A stretch of 64,000 bases of DNA, taken from positions 33,519,586 to 33,583,585 of the forward strand of contig CM040752.1 in NCBI GenBank assembly GCA_022829145.1, given 5' to 3'. This document shows positions 13,801 to 28,115 of the stretch, piece after piece; position 1 is the first letter of the stretch, and each line of letters begins with the position of its first letter. The DNA comes from Albula goreensis (Eukaryota > Chordata > Actinopteri > Albuliformes > Albulidae). Below the pieces are notes generated by a model. The model had not been told where the DNA came from and made no database searches. It saw only the letters and a program-made list of their open reading frames with translations. A program made the position numbers and the translations under genes.

Positions 13801-16800
13801 TCTGCTTATTTTTTGATCTAACATGTTCTGTATATTTTTTTAAATGTAGATAAAATGAATACTGTAATACAAAATATAAAATGTAAGAAATTATATTTTA
13901 AACAGTTTGCTCCTTCAGTTTACAAGACTTCTCTTCAACAAACATTTTCCTCAACAAATAGCAAATAAACACCAATAGCCAATTTAAAAATACATCCAAG
14001 TTTTGTACTTTGATTACAAAAACCCAGCCTGTGCTAATACTCACAGAACACTGGGAAAAACCTCAGGTTTCCTCAGGTAGGATACTCTGTCAATGTAGTG
14101 GTGAGAATAAAGTAAAACTCTTCGGGCTTGCTGACAAAGGGTTACAGCTCAGTCAGTCACAGTTCTTGCCTGTGAAGATCCAGCTGGCACAGCAAGCAGC
14201 CTATATATTAATGCTATCACAAGACTAAAACATCAGACGCATGCTGACAGAGTGCCACGCGATAGCCGGACAGCATTATTTTCTGCTGTTGATCTCAGAA
14301 TCACAGCCAGTGAGTTTTCCCCTGACCGCGCACTAAGACCTTAAACTGTGGCCTCTCAGTGGCGCCCCCTGGTGGGTTAATTCTACTGCTGCAGCTCTGA
14401 TTGGTTAGCTCAAAGCCAAGCTTCTATCAAAGCCCCGCCCACCCGCAGAGAAGCGCATACCTTCAGCTTTGACTGTATCTCGCGAGACTTTCTCCGGGCA
14501 AGAACCTGCAAATGGCTAGAAACCTGCAGAAAAAAAGAGCAAAAGAGGGGGGGAAAGGAGAGGAGAGGGAAAACAAAAAGGAAGAGAGGAGAGAAGGAGG
14601 AAGAGAGAAGAGAGAAGAAAAGCCGTAACCAAGAGGAAAGAGATGCCCAGGCAAACCCTAGCCGCGACATGGCGGGCGACACCTACCTTGATTCCCGCCT
14701 GGTACTCCCGAACTTTCTTCCGCGCTAACACCTGTATGTGACTAGACACCTGAGGGGGCGTGAAACAGTTTTAAACACATGACACAATGAAGCACTGCAT
14801 GTCCCCATCTCACCCGCCTCTGTAACAAGACCAGAGTAACAGAATGACAAAACACTTTCTGCCCAGTTCTCTGGGCTCTGCCATGTGCTCTGGGCTCAGG
14901 ACACGCTGTGAAAAACAGTTTAACAAACAAACTCCACAAATATGGGGGAGGAAAAAAGAGTTAAATTCTTTTTTGAACATTTTTTCTGCTTGGTTGTTGT
15001 CCAATTAAGAGATGATTAGATTCAGACCGGTCCAAATACTTGAGGTAACGGCCCGGTTTCAGCTGAACCGCAGCTTGCTGCGTCCTCAGTTTTGAATAAT
15101 GAATTTAAGCGAGACGTTTGTTTCTCAACCCATACATAACGTGGGCTACAGAGTCTTTGAAACTAAGGAAATATGTTTTTCGGAAAACAAAGCAAAACAA
15201 AAGAAAAAAAAAACTGACACTAATTACTCCCAAGTTAGGAGCAGACTAGTAGTTAGAGCAAATCCGTATTGCAACATTTTTAGTTCTCATTCTAAAAAAT
15301 GCGCACCAAAGTATTTTTGAGATGCCACTACAAGGGAGGACTTCTGCAAGCGTCAGGCCCACACGAAGGGAGACGGGCCAGACAGCTCAGCTGTGGCTCC
15401 TAAAATACATCTGAAGAATTTCAAATAAATTAAATTCTGCTTCACGTCAGCAAAGATCAAGAAATGAACCTAATTCCTCGGGAAACTTGTTGCCTTGTTA
15501 TCAGTTTGCATCTAATGAAAAGGGCAGTATTTTCCTCCAAGTATGAGAGCAGGGGTACCGTAAGGGCACTTTTCGCATTGCTCAAACATATAAATAAATA
15601 TAGATACAGAATGCAGATATAGAAGTACTAGACTGGTTGTTCTGTGTGATGCAATTCAAAATTGGCTAACCACAAATGTCACTCCTCAAATACTTCAATG
15701 GCATTGCTATGCTCTTCCAAACCACACAGCTCCTACACGTGAGTGGTCCCATCGATATAAATAACTGGGATCCATCCCATAATCTAAACAGAGAATGTGA
15801 TAGTTAAGAGAACATATACCGTTATCTGACTATCCATCAATCCTGTTTCATTAAATTTTCCTGAAGATTTATTTTCAACTGAGGAGTGCTTTTTAAAAGC
15901 CAAATTCTTCAGATAAGCATAAATGATGCTCGTCTCTAAATTTATTCAGTTAATAAATATCGTGCATGTAAGGGGGGAATAAAATCGGCTCGAGAGAGGA
16001 ATAAAACGTCCACCTGTTTAATGCATCACACCAGCATGTTTTTTTTTTTGATTTGGCAGGAACAGGAAGTAAATTACTTCAGTAAAGGCAGAGAGGTCAC
16101 ATGACCGATGGTCTAAGAGCTTTGACCTACGCCAGCGGCTAGTGAGGCAAGCTGTACTTCAGTCCCAGTTTCCACACCATGACCCAAAAAGTCTTATTTT
16201 TCATTCTCCTATATAAGTATTCATGCCTAATAAGATTTTTGTTGTCTTTTGCTTGATGTTTGGTTTTATTATGGCTTGATTAATATCATATTTGGGTGTT
16301 TTTGAATTTGGGTAGTGTGCTCTGTAAGGCCCTTAGGGTTTTTTGACCTCTTCAGCACATATTTTGTTCCATTTTTGATCTGTCATATGTATTTCACCAT
16401 GTTTTGAGAGTGGCTAAACTAAACTAAAATAAATGAAGGAGCGGCTGATCCAGCGCAAGCGCAGCTGACCCCAAAACAGCACAGATTCTGTTCCCGCCTC
16501 TGCTGGGGTCATTTGAGTTTGTCGAACACTGGCTCTGGGTCAGTTGAGGACAGTCTCTCTAGGTCAGTTGAGGACGGTTTGTCCATAAATGTGTAGAACA
16601 ACTGGTCTTAATGACCTGTAGATCTACACATTTATGGACACCTCCAAGCGTACAGAAGTATCTCTTCCTAACTGTGACCGCTAGAGGAGATGCGGACACA
16701 GCATCGGGAGCTAGCACATGAGTGCTTATATAGGGGGAAAAAACAGACAAAGAATCACGAACATGGTGTTAGTTACCTGTTTTCTTGTGCGGGTTTTTCC

Positions 16801-19800
16801 TGTCCGTAACTTGATATATCTTGCTATCAGCTCATTGCGACCTGTAACACAGAAGTGGGCGCTGTCAGTTCAAGCGTCTCTCATGTCTGAGGAGTCGGCA
16901 GGAATACAGCTTCATTTGTACTGCCTTTGACATCTGCAATCCATCAGGACTCACAGCCATGTGGGGAGCGTCAAAGAAAACTATTCATCATTTATTTATT
17001 TATTTTTACCAAGTAAAGCTTGGTGGACTTGTGTAAAACACCCACTTCCACGCCCCAAGACTCCCGAGTCTGTGCGCAAATGCTTTTTCATGCAATGACC
17101 ACTAGATGGTGCTACAACAATACTTTGCATTCATCTTACTTGGAAATTCAAGTAATCTAGACATTCAACAGGGTGAACTTTTTTTCAACACAGCGATGGG
17201 ATATAAACACCTAAGGGTACATACTATATATTACAAGTCACCAATCGAACACATTTAGTCTTTTTAGGAGCATACGCTATTTGATTTTACAAACAGACAT
17301 AATTCTTAAGAGCATAATATATTCAATTTCAGAACGGCAAGAGCATATTATAAAAGGCATGTCTGCTTAACTGGGGTGAAATTGAGTATACTGAAAGAAA
17401 ATTGTGCTGTAATTTAAAGTCAGTTCTGCGTCCCAAGCATGTGTCGTTAAACAGGCAAAGTGTGTCTGGGTTCCAGTCTCTGAGCCTGCATACCTCACAG
17501 TACAGCTCTGTGGACTATCAGAGCGAAAGCAAAACGGCTCAAGTGTAAACATACAAGGAAATGAGCAAGAGCCCGTTTTACCCTGCACCAAACCTAATTC
17601 AGAATTTTTCAAGTTTTCGTTATTTTTTTTATGTTTAAATTTACATATTTTTAAAGTTACATCACGTTTACATTTGAGACAATTGCACTGTGCTGGAAAA
17701 GGTAACGACGAGTACATGGACGAAGAAGAAAACAGAACTCCCAAAAAGAATTGAAAACAGGTTCAGAGCTTTGATACCAAGACTTTTTTTTTTTTTAAAT
17801 AATTCACCTCTCAGACACCAGAGTAATTAAGTGCTTTGTACTGTGGCACAGCTGGGACTGTCCCCAGTTCAGTAAGACAGAACAATCTAGAACTGTGTTT
17901 TGCCCAGACACACCGAGGACATCTGAAAGGCAGTCACAATGGGAGAATATTTAAAATTGTAAAAGTGAAAACATATTGATTTGCTTTGACTGTGATCATG
18001 TGTAAGAGGAACTGAGGGGCCAGACTAGCGCTGACAGCTCACTGATCTATCAGGGAGTAAAAACAGCACAGCACACTGGCCCACTTCAGACTGACTGTGT
18101 TTATGCAGCTCTGCAGCACTTGTCAACAGTACACTATCTTTGCTGGGATGGGCTTAAATTTAACGTTGTTTTCGAGAGGAATCTACACTTTACCAATCAG
18201 TGCCTATCCACAGGTGAGAAAGTCTTCACTGATTTCAGAGGGAGAGGAGCCATGGAGAGGGTGGTGTGTGGTGTGTGTGTGTGTGTGTGTTTGTGTGCGT
18301 GAGTATGTGTATTTGTGACCTTGGGAACAGCTGTGCAGAGGGGCAGCCATGAATCTGACACACCTCCACACCCTGGGAAGCAGCAGGAACTGGCTGTGCC
18401 GTCCTGAGCCTGACAGCCTGTGCGACTGACAACAGACCCCAGCCCCCCACCCCATCCCTCCCTCCAGCCCGACACCCAGGCGGCTCACGCCAGCCCATGG
18501 AAACTTCTCTAGCTTTACATTTAGGGTAGCTGTGCGCACACAGGAGCTTCAGATAAGGATACAAAGAGGAAAGAGCGGAGCCGAAATGGATCCCGGCCCG
18601 CTGCGCCTTTGCCAGGCCCGTGTGTAACTGTAGACTCTCCCCTCTGTTGTGTGGATTTGCATGCTACCCCAGATGGCCCTTTTTATTATGAATAATGCAA
18701 AATGAGAGAAACAACTGGGCCATTGACACGCCGAGACTGGGACCGCACTCTGAAAGCAACACAACCAAAAATGGAGAGATTATTTACAAAAAAAAAAAAA
18801 AAAAATACACACACACTCACTGTATGTGCACGCACCCACACACACACTCAATAGCGGTGCCGCCTGATGCCTCAGAAATCCACACAAACGCCCTATGGAG
18901 TGATTTGCACATTCTCTCTCAAAACTGACCGATACAAAACACCGCCATGACACAGGGCAAGTAACGGCTTTCTCCTGCTTTTTCATGTTTCAGTGCCACT
19001 TACAGAGCTGTTTATGTTTGAAATATATACGCATGTGTTTCACAGAGGTGGAACAAACCAACTCAAAGTAAATAAAAAGTAGGTTAGCGAGGGGGTGAGA
19101 ATAAGAGGGGCTTGACCTTTTCCTCTGGCTGCTCCTTACCCCCCAACCTCCTTTCAGTGGGGCACAACGCAGCTACCATACAAGTACAGAGCGCTGCGGG
19201 CCTTCTCCAGCGGCCCCGCTGCCTCCGCCCACACCGGGGCTAGGCCACGCCCGCCTCTGTGCCTCCACATTCCTCCCATACCACGCTGCCCCCTCACGTA
19301 TGTGCAAGCCCGGCTGATTGGCCCGGAGACCTGCGCAGGCCGTCTGCGCGACCTGCATGTGTGCGCAGACGCCCCCTGCGATCGGCTTTGTCCGCGGACA
19401 CAAAACAAAAGCCCTCCATCCCCCCTCCCCTCTCTCGCCCCCCCTTCCCCCGATCGCTCCATCGTGTGTTACTAACGGACAGGGGGCACCTGCTGCGATC
19501 TGTCCAAGGAGAGGGTGGGGGTGGGGAGGGGGTTGGGGGGAGCAACACAACAATAACCCCACGCTCTCACACCCCCCAGCTGCTCCCTCTGTCCCACACA
19601 GCCCTGCCCGAGCCCTCTGCCTTCAGCACATACACCGTAGAGGAAACAGCGTTTTTTTTACCCACAAACCCCTTCAACACACGCAGCGTTACCCTGGAAA
19701 GAGACGGCACGTTTCCACTTAGGGATCATGAAATCGGCATTCTGACCCCCCCCCCCCACCCACCCCCAGCCAACAGCTCTGTAAGATTTCTGTAAACGTT

Positions 19801-22800
19801 AGCAAACCGTAACGCTGATGGAACAAGTGTTTAAAACTTCAGGGCAGTCTTATCTCTCTGTGTTCGGCGCTGGGAAATGTAGCGGGTAGTTGCTGACCAT
19901 TACCGGGGCTGAGAGGGGCTGAGAGGGGCTGAGAGGGGCTACCCCCAATTCTTTTCCTAAAGCCCAGCATGGCTCTACAGTGCTTTATAATGATTTGTCT
20001 CTTGACCCTTCAAGCTCATGGCAGTTGACACAGAGAGAGCTGTGACAAGTGGAAACTTTCCCCAAAAAAGTGTGAAAAAGCTGTCCAATCAGGACGAGCC
20101 TCTCAGCTGAGGACACAGGAAGCCCAAAACGGCCGGAAGCTTCCGGGCCGAAGTGACTTTTCCCTGGATTTGCGCAAACCGCAAAATCTTTCCGGATATT
20201 TACATACAACAGAATTGCAGGCCATTTGATATGATTTGGAGGACGGGGGGGAGGGGGAGGCAGGGGTTAATTTCAGAGGGCCCCCCTCGGAAACTTCCAG
20301 GAGACTCAGGGGGCCATCTGGGGACATGCTCCAGCAGGAGGAGTCTGAAAGGTCAGACCTGCGCTTTGTAAATAAAACAAAAACAGTAACTGGCTACGCT
20401 ATGCTATGCTACGCTGCGGCTTTAAGGGGAAACGGTAGCAGAGGAAACCCAGGCGACGTGCTAACGTCCAAACGGGGGGGGGGGAGCCCGGCGGCGGCTT
20501 CTGAAACGGCGCAGCGCCGCGCCGGCATGTGATAAGGGAGCATGTCGCTCATATACGTGGCGGAATTGCATTAGGCGGAGAGGATTATTACGGCTGCAGT
20601 CATAAAGGCCGAGCTGTGGGCCCACAGAATCCGCCGCTGTCCGGGTAAAACGACCCTATTGACCAATTAAGAGCCTACAAGCCATTACGTATGCAGGCGC
20701 AACAATGGGCCTTCAGTTCGGTGCACCGCAGCGGATCTGAATGAATAGACAAGGCGGCGGAGTGAACGCAGGTCTCACACACAATAGACACTCCACACAC
20801 AAGCAGCCTAGGCCATTGAGAAAGACAAACCACAGCAGATAACCACTCATGAAATATTTAACCAGGTTTCACATGAGAGTCCATATATCAAAGATAAGCA
20901 CGTCTCCATTGTGGAAAAAAAAAAAAAAAAAATGAACAATCTCAGAGTGCATATTTTGGGGCATAACTGGCTGTTTAGAGCACGGGTGTAAGAACCACTT
21001 AAGCAAATTAAACTGATCCAGGTTCAGCTCACATCAGCTCAATTCTCATAACATTCAGAGGAATTAATACGAGACAACTGATCCAGGATCAGCTTAAGGG
21101 GAGATGACGGAAGCACAGGGGTGTACTCGAGCAGAAGGGAAAACGTTTGGATTTGAGGTGACAGCCCCGGCCCCTCCCTTGCAATCCGTCTCTTTCTCCC
21201 TCTCTCTCCCTCCCTCCCTCCCTCCCTCATACAGCAGTGCTGGGGCAGTGGACAGGTGCAGTGTGGTGAGGATATTAAAACACTGGACACACCCACTCCC
21301 TCCAGCTCTCTCTCTTCCTCCCTCCCTCTCTCACTTTCCCTCCTTCCCTCTCATTCTTTTTTCCCACCTTCAATCTCAGCCTCCCTCTCCCCACAGCTTT
21401 CTCTCTGTCTTTCTCTCCTTCCTCAGTCTCAGCCCTCTCTCTGTCGGTCTCTCTGCCTGCTCTCTCTCTCTGTAGGTCTCTCTCCCTTCAATCTTTTGGT
21501 CTCTCTGCCCTCTCACTCTCTGTCTCTCTGCTGGTCTCACTGCTCTCTCTCTGCTGGTCTCTCTCCCCTCCCTCTGTCGGTCTCTCTGCTCTCTCTCACC
21601 TCTCTCTCTTTGCCCTCTCTCTCTGTCGGTCTCTCTGCTCTCTCTCCCCTCTCTCTCTCTGTCTCTCTGCCCTCTCTCTCTGTCGGTCTCTCTGCCCTCT
21701 CCCTCTCTGTTTCTCTACCCTCTCTCTGTCAGTCTCCCTGCCCTCTCTCTGTCGGTCTCTCTGCCCTCTCTCTGTCGGTCTCTCCGCCCGCTCTCTGTCG
21801 GTCTCTCCGCCCGCTCTCTCTCTCTCGTTCCCTCTCCAGACTCAGTAAAAGCAGGAGCTGCACAGATTGCTTAACTCCCGCTCTGGGTAGTTTCCGGAAG
21901 CCCGCAGGGAGACTGGCTGCTCCTGCAGCCGAGTTTAACCCCCTCCTCCCCAGCAGCCCCGTCTCCAGAGCCCTGCTGGTGGAAATTTTCCACTCCCTCC
22001 GACCGACAGTGCGAGGAAAAGGTTACGCTCCAGAGAGCGCCAAGCAGAACACGGACAACAAGTCCTCCTTTCACAATATCGCATTCCCTCATGCAGCAAT
22101 ACTGCACAACGATATACAGGCTCTCTGGATAAGATAAACGACTGTACTACAGGGTAACTTTATATTTAAAGTGAGTGAGTTTTTAGTTAGCCACTTTTAA
22201 ACTGTAATCCTAGAGGGTCACTAATCTTAAATACATGTTTCTTTAAATCAAAATTACCCTGCATGCGCGTACAAGTGTATGTTTGTGTGTGGTTCAGTGT
22301 TGCGTACTTCCACAATAAATCTTATTTTACTACAAATTACATAATTCTAACATCGTTTTCAACTGATTCATCATGTATTAATTGAGAACAGGCTTCATTT
22401 GAAAGAACTGTGTCCATGTTCAGTTCCAAAGTGGATCCGTTGGCTCTAAAGTGGGCTGAGTTTGTTGCAGAGAAAAGAAAATCAAATTTAACAACATAAA
22501 AAACTAAAACTTTTTCACAGCCTTTCTGTTGTGTGAGTAGGGAGCGATCGCACACCTTGCGGGTGCGAGCAGGTAGCTCAGGTGTGATCACCGGTCATGG
22601 AGGCCGAGGTTAAAAACATCCACACCTCAGGCCTCAGCGCAGGTCACCACGGCAGCGGCTTTTGAATGTGCTTCTCAGAAAACGGCCTATTTTTTTTTTT
22701 TTTTTTTAGAAGCCATCTGAGAAAAGCACAAATCCGCAAAGCCGTCCCATTGTTTTTCATTCACGTGCTCCAAAGGCGGCAATCGTGCCGTATGATGGTT

Positions 22801-23886
22801 ATGGAACTGGGCTTGAAACAAAAGGGCTGCGGGTTCGATTCCCAGGTGGGGCACCGTCGGTCGTTGTACCCTTAGGCAAACTACTTCACCCAAATTGCCC
22901 CAGTAAAGATTGAGCCTTATAACTGGGTTGTATAACTGTAATAACTCTGGATAAGGGCACAAGCAAAATATTACAAAACTACACAAGCATTTGGTAACCT
23001 TAACCTCTTTTTCAGGGCTTGTCTGAATTTTCCCAGACTCCATTGCTTCTGGAGTGGTTAGGGAGATGGGCTTGTAAGTCAGAGGTTGCAGGTTCACTTC
23101 CCACATGAGGCCGTCATGCCCCTGGGGAAGGCACTTAGACTGAATTGCTTCAGTAAAATATCCAGCTGTATATTAGATTGTGGAAAAAAAGTTGTAAACT
23201 GTTTAAGTTCCTGGATGAAAGAGTCTACTAAATGCCTGAATGTGATCGTAATGTTCTTTATGTTTCTTGTCCTCGTTTCCTGGGGGAAGGTTTTCTGAGG
23301 TGCGCGGGTGCTGTGAGAGCAGAACGAGCCGGGCCCTTGGAAGCATGCGGGCAGAGACCTGGACCATGAGATCGTAAAAATGCCCTTGGACTCACGTCAT
23401 AACCGGATCCAGCGCTCTTGAGTCATCACCCCCCCAGCGAACCCCCTGCCCCCCCGCCAGGGGAGCTTCTTCGGGGGGCGGTCTTGGCCTTGCCAAGGGG
23501 GGGTTTGGATGTCCCTGTGCAAACAGATAGGGTGTTTACGGCCACGGAAAAAAAAAAAAAAAAAAAAAAAAAAACGGCACTAGGTTTGAGCCGTCCCATG
23601 GGGGGGTCCTGGAGGTTCGCTGCCCAACGTCCTGCTGAAGCGTTGACATTTTCTCCTGGCCGAGAACGCCAGGGGCTTCAGAGCGAGTGACACGTCACCC
23701 CCCCAGCCCCCGCACCCCGAAGCACCCGCCGCTGACTTTCAACGCCTCCCCTCCAGACAGGGTCAGGTGCTTGCTGGGGGTTGGTTGCCGTGGCGAAATG
23801 GGCTGAGAGGAGACGGCCATTAGGCAGCACCAAACCAAGGCAACACACACACACACACACACTCTAACACACACACACACACACTC

Positions 23887-23961
<75 letters not shown>

Positions 23962-24501
23962 CCCTCTCTCTGGTGTGCGGTTCACTCTCTCAGGGGTAAC
24001 AGCTGAGGCACAGATGCTGTTCCTTGAAGGCTCCTCAGCCTGAGAGCAGCTGAGAGACGGAGCAGCCAGACATGTGCTGCCTCAGCACAACCCTCTCACA
24101 CACACACACACACACTGTCAAACTCTCACTCTAACACACACTCTCACTCTAACACACACACACACACACACACAGTCACACTCTCACTCTAACACACACA
24201 CACACCCTCACACTCACTCTAACACACACACACACACACACCCTCACACTCTAACACACACACACACACACACACACACCCCTCACTCTAACACACACAC
24301 ACACTGTCACACTCTCACTCTAACACACACACACACCCCTCACACACACACACACTCTCACTCTAACACACACACACACACACTCACACACACACACACA
24401 CTCTCACTCTAACACACACACACCCTCACACACACTCTAACACACACACATACACTCTCTAACACACACTCTCTCACACACACACACACACACACACTCT
24501 A

Positions 24502-24532
<31 letters not shown>

Positions 24533-24868
24533 AACGCTCACACACTCTCACTCTAACACACACACACACTCTAACGCACACACTCTAACACACACATCCT
24601 CACACACTCTAACACACACCCTCACACTCTCTCTCACACACATACACACACACACACTCACTTTTTCTCTCTCACACACACTCACACTCTCTCACACACA
24701 CTCACTCTCCCTCTAACACACACAAGCACTCACACACACACACACACACACACTCTCTCTCTCACACACACACACACACACTCTCACACACACAAACAGA
24801 CAAACACACACACTCTCTCACACACACACATTCACACAAACACACTCTCTCACACACACACACACACA

Positions 24869-24899
<31 letters not shown>

Positions 24900-27800
24900 C
24901 GTTTACAGGTTGCCAGCACACCCTGTACCCGCACCGCTGCATAGGTCTGACCTTCAAACAGACGCCGACGGGAGAGATTAACAGAAGGGAGAGACACTCA
25001 TCCCCATTTGTTCACACACTCAGTTGTGCAACAGCTTTTCAAAGCGCTGAATGTCTGCGCAGTTCCCTGCAGTTATTCTTTCCAGAGCGGGCTACCCCTC
25101 AAACAGGAGTGAGCGAGGCTGGACCTGATTAACTCGTTTGCTGAGTCCCACGACATTCTGCACAACGCTCTTCAGCATCGTCTCAGGGGCTGTTCTTCAG
25201 CTTTTACTTCACCAGGAAGACCTCAGTTAACAACTAACCATTAAAACGTAACAAACTTTTTTCAGCAGAGCTGTAGCCAAGAAAGAAATGATAAATGCGT
25301 TTCAGAACAAAGTGAGCTAAACGTCATAAAGCACAACAGTCATAGCACTGGAAGTATTAAAACAGTACAGTACTCTGTTCCTGTACTGTGGATAAAATGT
25401 TCAGACCATCACCAGCAAGTGAGCGATTAAAACGTGCTCTCAAGAGTTTTGAAACGTCACACACGGTGCCTGGAAGGCTCAGTAATCAATACTTAACGTG
25501 CTGAGCTTTAGCTTGGGAGGTGGATTAGGCGTGTCGGAAAAGCACCTGACGCTGTTTGCAAAAGTTCACTGGGGCATGAGGGGTGGAAGTGAAGTAGATT
25601 AAAAGTACGATACTCTTAATGGCTTTTCTGGGTAACTGAGTATATGTTGAAGAAAAAAAAAAAAAAAAACTTCCATACATACATACCACAGTACAGTGTA
25701 AGATTCAGCTACCACTGACTGAGTACCTTGGTTTTATCTCAGATCCTGGAACAGCCTTCAAATAAAGTACTCTCAAGTACAGCCATGTTTATTGGATGCA
25801 AATTGAGGAGGTGACCAATGAGGTTTCTGCAACGCTGTGATTGGGTGCCAAAGCCACTCGCTTTGCCCGAGGGGCAGGGCAAGAATCTTGCTTGGAGCAA
25901 CATCCTTCCATCTTGTTTTGTGTCTTAGCTGAAATGGTTTCATGCCGACAGCCTACTGTAACCCTCGATTGTAAAGCCACTTCCAATTTTTGCAGGAAAT
26001 ACTCGTGGTCTCCATGTCTGTATAACGCGCAGGGAATGGACTGAAACTGAACTCGAGGCTAACCTTCTACTTCTCTTCAAATTTTTTTTTTTTTTTTTTT
26101 TGTGAACACAAGGAAAAACAAGCCGCTTCCAGGAGAAAAAGCTGACTCGTTTCCACTTATTTTTTATTCTAAAGCCAAGAACCCAAGAAGATCCAGGATG
26201 GGGGAGCCGAGAGTGTGGGGGGAGGGGAACATGGTCTCCACCAAACCACTGGGTTCCGTTTACTTTGCAGAGCATCCAACCAAAAAATGTTTCCTCGACG
26301 GTTTTTCACTGTGGTGAGGCTCCTTCCCCTTCAAAAGGAGAGGGCGACTTGTCTCTCTGCACTTGAGGCAAACGGTTGGGGAGGGGGTTTAGTGGAAACG
26401 CGGAATCAGCAGCGATTTGAGAATCCCTCCAATTCAAACAGTCTGAGAGGCCTCCAGAAACGCCATGCTCCAGAGAAGCATTATCAGCAAACTGCACTGG
26501 GCTCTCATCGGCTACAGCGTTGAACATGAGCGAAGGGCCGGAGAACTTCCACACCCAAATGCAGGGCTTTTACGGGGTTCACGCTTAATCCGGGGGGTAT
26601 CATACGTCAATCCTTAAAGTGCCGCAATCAGCGCAAGGCCACAAGAAAACAATGTGAGAGCCGATCAATGACTGGTATTGATTACCTATGTGCTGAAATG
26701 CACCAAAACCTGGCAGAAATTGGATGTGAGGCCTGCTGACACAGACCGCGGTTCCAGTGGAAATCCATATGCTGGAGAGACGGACTCAAAACCAGAAGGT
26801 TCACATTCAGATCCAATGGCAGACACAGCTGAACGGTCCACAGGATGAAGCACACAGGATGGAACACACAGAATGAAGCACACAGGATGGAACACACAGA
26901 ATGAAGCACACAGGATGGAACACACAGAATGAAGCACACAGGATGGAACACACAGGATGAACACAGAATGAAGCACACAGAATTAAGCACACAGGATGGA
27001 ACACACAGGATGGAACACAGAATGAACCACACAGAATTAAGCACACAGGATGGAACACACAGAATGAAGCACACAGGATGGAACACACAGAATGAAGCAC
27101 ACAGGATGGAACACACAGGATGGTCACAGCTTACAAAGGGCTCCGACTCAGCAATCAGTAAGAGGAGAAGATACTGCCTTCACCTTTACTCCAGAAGACA
27201 AACGTCAACATTTATCAACCGAAAGCTTTCCCTGAACGGAAAGACGGAAACGCTGAGGTATCAGAACAGGCAATTTCACAAGAAAATTATGTCCAAACTT
27301 GAAAAGAAAAATTGAAATTGAAATGCTGAGCCATTATTGGACAAGCGAAGGAAACCTGACAAAGGAAGAGCGGAGGCCGGAGGAAGAACAATCATAATTT
27401 ACACACGTTCTTGTTTGTGAAGCCAGACTTTGTATGGTTCTTTCCTCTTTTTTCCCCCTTTTCGCCAGAGGTCCTGTAAGGACATTGCAATGCACAACCC
27501 CCAAAAGAAGCCCCCCGTTTCAGTACATTGCAAAGACAGTTTCCCGCCCATCGAACTTCACACAGTCCATTCTGATTTACCTCCCGAGTGAAGCAGGGCG
27601 CCCTAACTCAAACCAAACGGCCGAGGCCGTTTCGGGTTCCACTACCAGATGGGCCGGCGGTGGGGAGAGCGAGGGAGGGGGAGGGGGTTTAGTGGAGTAT
27701 CTGCTGGTTGACCGAAGTTGACACCTGCGCGGTCGCCGCCCCTCAAACCAACCTCCCAAAGCGCCCACCTGGAGTCTGATCCCCCTTAAAGGGGGAATTA

Positions 27801-28078
27801 AGAGAGGAGGTCGTGGGCAGCTGTGAGGTAACGATCAGGTAAAGCAAAACAGATGGAGAGGGGGCTGCAGGCTCGGCGTTCCTAAGAGCACGCCTCAAAT
27901 GAGAACAAGGCAGCAAGATGTTAGGCAGGCTCCTTCAGCGGCGAAAATGGCCAACGCCAACAATAAGGAAGTGGTTTTTTAAAAATTTTGACATGAAGGA
28001 CTTGGGCGGGTTTTTCTGCCAGTAGAGAACACACATCAAATATTGAGTGTGCGTTAGTGTGTGCATGTGCACCCACAT

Positions 28079-28115
<37 letters not shown>

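Larger units (their letters stand above)
9318..14460 (-). other. tead3: tead3 intron carrying two minisatellites
   Basis: 5.1-kb intron between the alternative exon pair and the AMNL microexon. About a third is the two tandem arrays listed separately (10146-10925 and 11714-12619). A G-rich run of GGGGGTA units lies near 13067-13087. The remainder is unremarkable AT-rich sequence. Confidence 0.75.

Noticed and set aside
19154-19795. Cluster of overlapping ORFs of 84-178 codons on both strands
   Set aside because: The region is GC-rich and low-complexity (CCCC and GGGG runs); stops are rare in all frames and no domain or splice pattern appears.
21256-22137. 293-codon plus-strand ORF
   Set aside because: It is generated by a C/T-only tract of CTCTCTGTCGGT units, with Ser/Leu/Pro repeats and no domain.
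24074-24412. His/Thr-rich ORF
   Set aside because: It is a (CA)n microsatellite translation. The same applies to ORFs at 35503-35814, 50061-50504 and 51418-51992.
26682-27127. Cys-rich minus-strand ORFs ([11 protein letters not shown] repeats)
   Set aside because: They are frame translations of the 14-bp minisatellite.
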